Shown here one piece after another: positions 51,601-63,400 of a stretch of DNA of 64,000 bases. A model generated the notes under the pieces. It did no database searches. It was not told the origin of the DNA and saw nothing but the letters and a program-made list of their open reading frames with translations. The position numbers were made by a program, and so were the translations under genes. The DNA is from Beaufortia kweichowensis (lineage: Eukaryota; Chordata; Actinopteri; Cypriniformes; Gastromyzontidae): the NCBI GenBank assembly GCA_019155185.1, contig CM032813.1:4943001-5007000 (forward strand), read 5' to 3'. Numbering within the stretch: position 1 is the stretch's first letter; every line of letters begins with the position of its first letter.

Positions 51601-54600
51601 AAATTGCGGAGCTTGTCTGCGATCTTAATCCCGTGCGAATCGGCCATGTCTGTAATTTGTAAAGTAAAAATTCCCCCGCAAATGACCTACCATATTTCGC
51701 CCGAACACAGAGGTTCTGTGATAATATTAGTCCCGTGCGAATCGGCATCTCTGTGATTTGGCCAGCATTTGGCGGGTTATATCATTGTTACGTACTGCTT
51801 CGACATCATATCCGGGAGATAAGTCAGTAAAATCTCAGGCTTCGCTTATCCCGTGCGAATGCGCCACACGAAAATCAGACGTGGGGGGCTAATTTCTAAA
51901 TCACACAAGGTCCCCAGATAATAATAATCCCGTGTGAATAGGGCTTAAGACTGCAATGTCCTGCTGCAGTTCAGCTTCTGAGCAAACAGTGAAGTCATCA
52001 ATACTGTCACCATCACCAAGTTCTGCATGTGCACAGACTGCCTCCCACTTCATAAAACCTCAAGTGGGCACAACGGAGAACTAAACACGCTACAGGGAAA
52101 AAAACGAATGAAAACATGACTATTCTTAAAAAAATGAAAAGGCTATGCACCGCAGGCCTTGATGGCCCAGATTTATGTTTCATCATTGAGTAAATCCTCA
52201 CATCATTTATAACTGTCTAGTGTGGGTCAGCCACTGTGTGTCAACACGCTGATAAAAAAGACATTTAGAGACATCATTGATAGTGAGTAGGTGGAATAGT
52301 CATTGGCTGAAGGCTGCACTGATGACATGACGTCTTTCTTTTTTCTTTAGGGATAATTACCAAACTGTGTCTTTAAGACTCTCCTCTGGCTCGTGTGTCT
52401 CCTCTAATACTTTACAAATTACCAATTGTAATAAAGAAAGCCTTGCGAATATGTAAATCACTTCTCCTCATCCAACACTGACGCGCAAATGAACATGTAC
52501 ATATTTTAATTTCTCCTTCAGATTTTCACTTTTTTATACGTCCTGGAATGTGAGGATTCAAAACCAAATGGGCCGCCAGTGTCTCATTAATACATTAATA
52601 ACATGCGGCTTTTAATCACAATAAGTTCATTTAACAAAATGAGTTATACCATAGTCTTATCTCACATAAGACTCCCCACCCCGTCTTAAGAAGACAGAAA
52701 ACAGTGCTCGAAAGATATTAAAAGAAACCCTTTCACCAAAAAAAACACATCTTTATAATGAACAAAAATAAAGCAAGTGCATCACAACCTTTGCTGTAAC
52801 AGCAGTTGTCAGCCATGTTGGATGTTGCAAACGTTGCACTTGATGTTTTGCATGTAAAGTATTGGTGAAGTGACTGGTGTGTGTTTGTTCATGCTTAGGT
52901 GGTTATGTTAAGACAGAGGAAGGATGGACGATCAGATGGGGATGTCGTGGAAAGGATGGACAGCTCTAAACCTACATGGAAGGTATGTGCATTTAATTGC
53001 TTCCGTTGAATTATCAGATTATACGTTTTGGATTTAGATTCTTCATTAAATATTTATATATTACGTTCAACACATTTTTAATCCATGCCAATGCATCACC
53101 CCATTGGTTTTGTCATTACTTACGCCTTGCAATTGTTTATCTGTTTCTGATCCAAAAAGGATTCCTTCCGCTCTATTACCTTTCTTACAGATGGTATTTT
53201 CCCAGCTACTGAGAAATAAACAGCATTGATTATGCGCCAAGTACTTCTGCCCTTCAACCTTGAGCACAGGCTGCTAAATTATCTCCTGCTTCTGAGTATG
53301 AGTCACTTTTAGCAGACAGCCAGCCAATAGAGGTCTAGTCAATATGAGAAATTCAGATAGCTTTTAATCTTGGAAACTGTTCATTGCTTAATTATCACCT
53401 TATGTTTTATTTATGTTATAGAAATGCTATTGATTACTGGGCTGTAATAAGAGCATGTGTTTGATGCAGCAGTATTGATCGTGTGCTTTGCCTATTAGTA
53501 TAAAATTAGCAACCTGCTATTACCAGCTATTAGCTTGTGTTTTAATTTGAACATGTAGTGTTTGAAGACTTGACAAGTGAGATTTTGAGTTGAAAAATGC
53601 CCTGTTAAAAAAGAAAGTTGAAGCAGGATTCCCTTTTTATAAACTTTTTAGTTCATCTTTCTTAGCTGTGAATGATTTATTCTAGCTATAGTAAGTCAGA
53701 GGTAGATGTTGTTGCTGATAGAAAAAGTTCTTATGCTAAAGAGCCTCTATTTGACAAAAATGGGATAATCCTGTGAGTGCAAGATGATGTCATCAGTATG
53801 TCCCAGATGTTAAAGAATGTCCATAAATGCTTAAACCTGCTACAAAATAAAAAAGTATGCACACATATAGTCTTATCAAGACTAACAGATCCAGAGGTCA
53901 AGCTGCTATGTTAAGAACTATGTGTCTTAAGAACTAGTCTGACCAACTAGTTATCATCAGTCATACTTTTCGGTTTAAAAAGTAAGTAAAGTTTTTTTGT
54001 AGTGTAACTGACTTAAAAAGTTATAACCAATCTTAAAGAAGTTAGTGTTAACTTGTAAATAGTCTAAACAGAAACATGGTTTCATTTTAACAGAGCTGGT
54101 TTTAGGTAAACATCTGTATCTCCTTCTAATTATGGTTTGGTGAGAAGGATGACTCTTATCGTTTTTTCTGAAATGTTGCTGACTCTCTAAAAAAGCTGAA
54201 ATGTTACTGCACCAGGACTAATAAGGATGAACATTCCCCTGCTGACTGTTTGATTCCTTATAGTGTTTCTTTATCGGTGTCTTTCTTCCAGCCAGTACAG
54301 TAGTTCCCATGAGGGAAATTGATTATTAAACATTCTAAATGATACTTGTTTGTGTGTGTTGAACTGTATTTTGGGAACAAATTCGTACCTAAAACATGAA
54401 AAATCCAAACAAAAATGTTTTTAAGGACATCCTTATATGTAAAAACACTTCCTGTAAATAATATATTTTTTAAAACTGTTCAAATGGAAGAAGTGTCTAT
54501 TAGGGTTAGGGACAGCTTTGTCGGTAATTACCCCAAATTTTAAATGTACAGTTATATATAAAATCTATATTTTCTACGTTTATTTGAAGCAAGAGACAAA

Positions 54601-57600
54601 GAGTGAAACATGGGGCTGCGTTTCACAATTTTACACCCTCAGAGGATGACAATGAAGGCTGACCTTCAGTAAAGGACCTTTCAAAACATACACTGTTTAA
54701 CAGACCATTCGAAGAAAGTAGTACACATTTCAGTAGAGGATATCATCTGTCTGCCATATGACATTTGACTATAATCCGAATGTTTAAATAGAAACAATAA
54801 ATAATAGAGAACGTGACAGGGCTGCACTGAGAGAATGAGAGCAGACATTCTTCTAGACGGCATACGTTGTCTTAAATAGTGTCTCCCTGGAGAGCTGGCT
54901 GAAGCTTCCCTAGAGAGCCCAAAATATGGCTGATTTTCCCTGTGGATTACAGCTCATCAGATACTTAAAGTTCAGGACTGTCAGAGAGTGACATGAGTAT
55001 ACCCCAGGAGACTCAGTTTATTGTTGTGAAAATTTGTCAAATATTTTATCTTGAGTCTTAGACCTTTACATCAATATATAGTTTGTCATTATGAAATATT
55101 AAAGTGAATGGTAAAATAACCTAAGTGGTCCACCTGTGAAACAGGTTGAAAAGCACATCAAATCACCTGTCACTCAACCTTATCGTCATCTTTAAACGCA
55201 GACACATTTGCAAAAACACACAATAACCAAACAGAAGAAAATGCACATCTTGCATTTTTGTGCATGTTGGCCATTATTGCCGTATCACCTGTCACTGTCT
55301 CAGCACTGCTGTGGTGAGATACAGCTAGACACCTCTATGGTGAAACCCTTTGACTGTTATCTGAAGGTGTCCTCATTAAATATCTCTCCAGGGATTTCTC
55401 CTGTTATTCTGGAACTGGACGTTTCCATTTTGAAATTGAGAAAGCAGCTGGTTTTATGGAAAGGTTGGATGTCATAACCCTGGTCATGTTGTTTTCAGAA
55501 ACACTTGAGTTTCTAGGCTGGCAAAAATAGTGTGGCGGTTTTAATTTGCTGGACCGTATACAGTAGATGGATGAAATGTGCTGTCACATTGTGATGTACT
55601 GTATGCGAGAGCACGCCTGAACTCCTAAAGCTGTAATTGCAGTGAGGTTTGCTTAGCTTGCTGTCTATGTTCCTGACGCTCTGACTCAGCATATTGTCCC
55701 CAATTTGAAACTTATTTAAAAGCAGAACTGTTAGTAGAAAGCATGGGACCAATAAACATTTAAAGTTTTCAGCTTTTGTGGGAAAAGACACATGGGTAAT
55801 TCCATTCAAATGTCAACCTTTCCATGAAAAAAATAAAGTTTTTAGCAAAGGTTTTCACCATGCTTCTCATAAATAAGCACATAAAATTAAAATAAAATAA
55901 CTATTTTATGTTCTTTTTTTCTTTTTTTGTTCGTTGGGTATTATTACTTCTGGTTTGGTTATTTAAATTCACAGAAATCCCACAAAGTATGTTTGAGATG
56001 TTTTTCACATCCGTAACCGCATGCATATTTAAATTTTTAAAATAGATATGCTATAACTCATTCATTTGTATGTTTGTCTATGTCTGTGACAGAGGCTTCC
56101 CAATGGCTCCATCGATGCCCACGATGACAACAGCAGGTGTGTGGAGCTGCAGGAACTGCTGGATAAAGCCAATAAAGAGCTGACCCAAAACAGAGAGCGC
56201 ATCAGCGGCCTCACCAGCCGAATGACCGAGCTTGAGGCGGAACTGGCCACTGCGCGCAAAGACCTGCTGAAGAGCGAAGAGCAGAGCGCTAAACACCAGA
56301 GAGACATCCGCGAGGTTAGGATGATTGAGGGGAGAGGAAGATGAAGGATTGTGAAAGTGTCTGCACTGTTATGAGAGAAGAGAGCAGAATCAAATTTTTT
56401 TAAATGTGATATTTCCAAGAGAGTCTTGTTTTCTCTTACTATGTGCCTGTTCGACAGGCGATGGCACAGAAGGAGGACATGGAGGAGCGAATCACAACGT
56501 TAGAAAAACGTTACCTGGCCGCTCAGAGGGAAACCACCTCCATCCACGACCTGAATGACAAGCTGGAAAACGAGCTGGCCACCAAGGATTCGCTTTACCG
56601 ACAGGTACACCAACCCTTAACAGGTCGGGATTGTGTTGAATTTAAATTCACATATGTGAAGTTCATCTACATCTATGCTGTCAGTTTTGCTTAATGTGCA
56701 ACAGGTGAAAAGTATGTAGATTTGTGTGCTTATAAAAGGTGTGTGTGTTGGTCAGAGGGGTGGGGTTAGAGAATACATTTAAATAATATTTGTATTTTTA
56801 ATTTTGTTTATTGTCTACTTGTGTACTGTATGTATTGTGTGTGTGTTTGTACACTGGTGGTTTGTTGTTATGTGCACTTATTTATTACGTATTGTATGTG
56901 TGATTTTATTGTGTACGGTGTGTTTCTGTGCGTGAACATTTGTTTCGAGTCATTTGCTTTTTTCTTAATATCTGTGTGTTCTTCTAAATCTTCGTGTGTC
57001 AATGGTTTCTACACATGTGTACACCCTCTGTTGGTCTTATTTTTGTGCTGTGTGTGTTTGTTTGTATATTTGTGTGTGTTTTTCAGAGCGAGGAGAAGGT
57101 ACGACACCTTCAGGAGTTGTTGGAGCTGGCGGAGCAGCGGCTGCAGCAGACCATGAGGAAAGCAGAGACTCTACCGGAGGTGGAAGCTGAACTTGCTCAG
57201 AGAGTCGCAGCTCTCACCAAGGCCAGTACTCAGTAAACCTTCGGATTGATATGAGGAATTGAACAATTCAGATTTCTTAGCAGTTTTGTTAATGATTCTT
57301 TTGGTAACGAAACAGCTGCTGTGCAGGAGCAAAAAAATGTTATCTTGTTTTGCAGTATCTAAAAAATTCTTAAATCAGGATTTCTTGATAAGTAAAATGT
57401 TTATGGTTAAATCGAGCAAAAATGTCTGTTAGCAACTTAACTTGAATATATCAGTTATTGTATTATAGAAAAATTAAACTAGTTTCCAATTCTCATCCCT
57501 ATTCTCCAAATAACTTCAGGAAGAGAAAAAACATGAGAAAAATGAGAATTCGATTATTCTCTGTCAGAAAAAAAACACTCACATGAAAATATATCAGTTA

Positions 57601-60338
57601 TTGTATTATAGAAGAATTGAACTAGTTTCCAATTCTCATCCCTATTCTCCAAATAACTTTCAGGAAGAGAAAAAACATGAGAAAAATGAGAATTCGATTA
57701 TTCTCTGTCAGAAAAAAAACACTCACATATTGATGAAACAAAGTTTTAAGATCTCCCAGGGGGTTAGAGCGGCTCGAAAGTTAGATGAGAGAAAACAACA
57801 TAAATTCTTCAAAAGACCTGCTGAGACAGAAACACAAAATGCAAGTTTAAGTCTGGCATGTGTCATTTCCTGATCCCCAACTCTTCTTGCCATCATCTCT
57901 TGTGTCAAAAGGCCAAAAATAAAAGCAGCAGCAGTTCTGTGTTATGTTCTCTATCATAACACTCTCCAATACATCAGCCATCAAACCCTCCACAGGCAAA
58001 ACAGATATTTTTCATTTATTACAGACTTCCACAGTCTTTTTCCTAACCCGGCAGCAGTCGCATACCGTCCGAGCATCAGCAGGAATTGTAAATGACATGT
58101 TTTTCATAGGCAGCCAAATGTCTCGTCAGTGAGGCAGAGAGACAGTGGGGTTTTGTTTTGACTCTCACTAATGCAACTAATTAAAAATGACAAGATTTTG
58201 TCAGTCCCAGTTGGCGACACTATATCACACACCCTGATGCTCCTAATAATACAGATCTACAGCAGATGAAGGCTGTTGTCTTCCTGTTCTCCTTACCCTT
58301 CATTATGCACAGAACAAAAAACATATTTAATGACATAAGAGTATTTAGGCATGGAAGCAAGAACGTATGATTCATTCAATGTGTATTTTTCAAGTTGATG
58401 TTGAATAAAGGTGTTTGGTTCAACACTGCTGCTCATTAGACTAATGTCAGTGTCTCCCGCAGGCGGAGGAACGCCATGGCAACATCGAGGAGCGTTTGCG
58501 GCAGCTGGAGGCCCAGCTGGAAGAGAAGAACCAGGAGCTGGGCAGGGTGAGGACTGGGTTTGGGTGTGCTTGAGGGTTCACAACTGTGGGAATGTGTGAA
58601 AAGATACGAGAGAGATGCATTGTGGGATTGTTTGAAGGATGAATTGTGTGTGTTGAGGTTCTTTTGATTGTTAATTTTTTTTTAAAGTGCACATAAGAAT
58701 GAACACTAGAAAGATGCACCAGTGATGTTTTTGTGTGAATGCTCAAAGATGTGGGTATGACACAATATAGTAGATGTTGTGTAATTGGTCTTGACCAGGC
58801 CTGCAGGCGGTGTGTTTGACCTCACAGCAGGGACTTTAAAGACTGACCACTCAGATTACTCTGAAATCCATTTCCTGTTCCACACACACATCCATAAGTT
58901 TTTACTCTGTGTATATGGGGCATTTTTAGCTCTTCGTGACGATGAATTTCTCCACCCCCTGTGAGAGCCGAGCTGTAACTGGCTGCTATATTTAGATTTT
59001 GAATAATTCATGCATGGGTAATTTCTCCTGCGTGCGAGTCGACGGCTGTAATGACTTAAAACAGTCAACGAGACTCCTTATCCTCCTCCAGCCTTAATTA
59101 AACCCTGATACACACATCGCACCTCTGAGCCTTTATTTAGCACTGCTGAGTTTTGCATGAATTCTCAGCTGACAGTCACAACGCTCTGTGTTGACTACAT
59201 CTTTAAGGCCATTTGCCCACCGAAAAAAATTAAGATTTTGTTGCCAGGCAACCGAGTGCCCATGTGGCACTGCAACTATGTTTAAAAGTCATCATCCGCA
59301 CATTCGCTATATGGGTGCACTGTCATTATATGTGTTTGCTAGAAAGATTACCACCAAGATACACACCACATACGCAAAGTGTGAACTGTCAGAGGCAGCG
59401 AGAAAATTTCATGAAGTAAACTTAAAATATAATAAAACCCTAATTCACTCTTCTGGAATATAATTATATTGCTTTAGGGTGTAATACTGCCCTCTTTTGG
59501 TTTTACTTAAACTTTACAAAATCATCACAAAACACTCCAGTATTTCTCACAATTAATGATATGGAGTCTTTGCATTAACAGTTTGTGAAACAGACATGAA
59601 TAATGCAGTGCAGCTTGTTGAGAAAAGATGTGTTGTAAGTGATCTCATACAGTACATCAAAGTGTTTTTATTCTGACATTCTCACATATGACATGTATTA
59701 TATTTCCCCTTTTCTTTATTTCCCCTTTTCAGGCTCGGCAGAGGGAGAAGATGAACGAAGAGCATAACAAACGTCTGTCTGACACTGTGGACCGTCTCCT
59801 CACCGAGTCCAATGAACGCCTTCAACTTCACCTGAAGGAGCGCATGGCTGCACTGGAGGACAAGGCACGGATTTAACAACACACACTTTAACGTACACAC
59901 TTAACCATTCAAGTCGAAAGCAATTTCCCCATTCTGGTTTTGAGCCTGATCCTCTTAACAGTTCATGTCAGAATCGGGTAAGAACCTTAAAAAGATCCAG
60001 TTCTCTCTTCCCAGCCCTAATGATCATCTGATGCTTCAAGCTTTTTCAGGCACAAAGTGTCAAACCTTCAGCATCCTCCCACACACGGCTCTCATAACGG
60101 ACTGATTTCCCTGGCCAAATGTCAGCAGATCTCAGATTTACACGACTGAATGTCCATACTTACACCACTGCCTTCGCCCTGGAGAAAGACAGGCCTTTAT
60201 ATAGATCCATACTGAGTGGGCACAAGAAATGATAAAAGGTTCCCAATGCACCTTGACTGTACAGACCCAAGCTGTCATCTCTTTTGAGCTATAAACTGGC
60301 AGGGCAGGAATGTTATGAAGGGAATGAATGGCCAGATG

Positions 60339-60406
<68 letters not shown>

Positions 60407-63400
60407 ACAACACAACATACTGTTCTAAGCTTGTTCTCAACTTTGTCTGATCGACTTCCTGTCCTTTCCATCCAGAATGCACTCATCCATGATCTGGAGA
60501 ATTCCCAAAAACAAATGGAGGAGTTCCATCACACTAAGGTACCATGCTGATCTACAGAAACTAAAAGAAATGGTCTGCTCTGGTACAGAGGTCTAGTACA
60601 GAAACTTATACATGCAGTTTTTAAAGCTGCAATCTCTTTGTTAAAAATAACAAAAAACAATTATTGAGCAAGGACATAAAAATCTATGTTGAAACTGTCT
60701 CCTTAAATCACAACAGTAACCTAATACTATAATAATTTTTAATTTAAGCTGTTGGGTGGGATTTTTTTTTGACTTGTGTGTTGAGTGCGTAAAGTATGTT
60801 TTAAAGAAAGATGGCGATATAAAGGCAAAAGTACAGACTGTAGCTTTAATATGGGTTGTAATTATTGAAACATTTGTTCTTAACATTTACATCGCAGGAT
60901 ATAAATGATGAAAGTATTTCTCATCAATCAACTGCAGGAGGGAGTTTGGGGAAAATCTTCATCTATTTGCATGCAATGAAATATGAATTTACTTGAATAA
61001 TTGAGTGTTCTTTCTGTAGGAGAGGCTGATCGGGGAGATTGAGAAGTTACGAGCAGAACTTGATCATATGAAGCGCAGGAGCAGTGTGTTTGGAGATGGT
61101 ACACACCCCAGGTGACACTCAGATTTTAGTGTCATAGACAGCATGAAAGCTCCATTTTACTTTCTTATTAAATTGATATTGCTTTAAACAGACTAATTTA
61201 GGCATCTGAACTAATTTAGGCTCTCTCTCTGTTGACCCTGTGTCAGGTCTCATGTCGGCAGTGCCACAGACCTGCGGTTCTCAGTGGTGGAAGGTCAGGG
61301 CGATCATTACTCCTCCACAGGGGTCATACGACGGGCTCAGAAAGGTCGACTGGTGGCACTCAGGGATGAACCCACAAAGGTGTCAATGCCACACCTACAT
61401 CTTCATTTGTTACTTTCTCCAAACAAAATCTCTTTACATTGGTTTTTAATAGCATAAATGACACACCTTGGGCTAAATGTGGTCTCACACGTTTGATGAT
61501 GTCATTATGCAGTGACGCTCAGCTTTGTCCTAGTTTAAAAATCTCATAATAGATATAGATAATGCCTAATCTTTCAGTCACTCTCTTTCTCTCTCTGTTC
61601 TTCTTGTGCCCCGTTGGATGCATTTACTGTAAGTTTTGGGTTTTCTGAGCAACAATATAACAATTTTTATAGCCCATCAGCAGGCTTTTTGGAAATCTGT
61701 GTCTGATCTCTACAGAACGCTCAGCAGAATTTAAAAGGCCCTAATTCCGTTTAATACATTCCCAAATACATTCTTGTCAGCTTTTTAAATGTTTTTTGTT
61801 ACTTCGAATGGGCTTCTCACTATCAATAAGTGTTAAGTACTCTCAGCTCCATTTAATGTGGATAAAAAATCTTCAGATTTTTCCCTAAAATCAGCATTTG
61901 ATTTTAAAAATGCTAAAAGACAAGCACAGATTTTGTCTAGTCCTGCCTAGCAGATATCCAGATATCTCCAAAATCTTGCTTTCTTGCTTTGTGTTCCATA
62001 ATCATTGCTTTATTTACAGATCCTTCCAATGGTGGAGCAGGACTGGGATCGCTCTCAACCATCCAGCTTGCGGGCCAGTCGTACTCACCTGATGGGCAGC
62101 GATACAGAGTTGTCCGACCTGGACGATGAGGACCGGGAGACCATCTTTAGCTCAGCAGATATGCTGTCCCCCAGCGGGCACTCGGATGCACAGACGCTCG
62201 CCCTCATGCTGCAGGAACAGCTGGATGCTATCAATGAGGAGATCAGGTGATCTGACTCGCACATCAGATTCTTGGGATGGGCACTACTGAATTGAGCCAA
62301 ATGGCAGAATACACAAACACAGTGGCTTGGCAACCACTCACAACACACTGTTGCATTAGGGTAGCGAGTTTTGCACAAGCAAGCACCACTTCCTCTGAAA
62401 GTATAAAAGTCTAGTTTCTCGGTTGAATTGTACTGTACAGTGTATGACAAAGCACCAGCTAAGCAGTAAAAATGGATCATTGAACACATGTCATGGTTAT
62501 GATGTCAGCACATTAAAATGTGACCGCCCACATTTGTATGTCAACCGCTTTTTAGCATTCAGTGTTATGCTCAGGGCGTTGTTACTCATTTAACTTGTGA
62601 GATGTTAGCTAGCGATGACAGAAGTCATTTTAATACTGTAAAGTCTTAAAGGTACAGTCTTATTTGAGAGAGAATAGAAAATGCTAGAAAAGTGTAGAAA
62701 ACTCAATTTTGACCAACTAAGTGGACAAGAAATGAAAAGGCTATAGCCTTTATAACACACAAAAATATGAATTTCGTGTTTATTATTTTTTTATTAATTT
62801 ATTATTATATGTTATTCTTTTTATTTTTGTTTTGCGTTTAGTAAATATCTGAAGAGTTTTAAATCAATTATTAATAAGCAAATGACTTGCAGGGAGACTA
62901 AAAAACACACTGGCATCTTTCTGCTCTGGCACTTTGAACCAGACAGTCAGTCTGAATCCAAAGTGTTGCTGTCTTCCAGCAGCATGATGCACCAGCAGAG
63001 GAGCATCTGTCACATATAACAATATTTCAGTAAGATGAATTTGCACATCACAGAGATTGAATGTGAGTCATGGTTAAATAGAAATGCCAGACAACAGCAG
63101 ACCCGTCACCTTTAAATGAGTGCAGCAGTGTGAGAATAGAGATGACTCACTGACTGAGGTGTGGAATAAACCCATGAGCTTTCTGCTGCATAAATATCTG
63201 AATGTATCAATAGTTAGAGAAGCCCTGGTAAATATTTCAATAAATAAGACACCAGAATACATTATTCATTGTCTGTTTTATTTAAAGTATTATGAGCATA
63301 AAGTATACATTATAAAGGTATTTATAATGCCCTGAATACAAATGTATTCAGAATTCCCAACGCTATCGAAAACATGGAAATATCAGGGAATTAAAAATCC

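Noticed and set aside
60138..60550. Open frames on both strands through the GA run near exon 11
   Set aside because: They are microsatellite translation. Only the ppfia4 exon at 60,476-60,538 is real.
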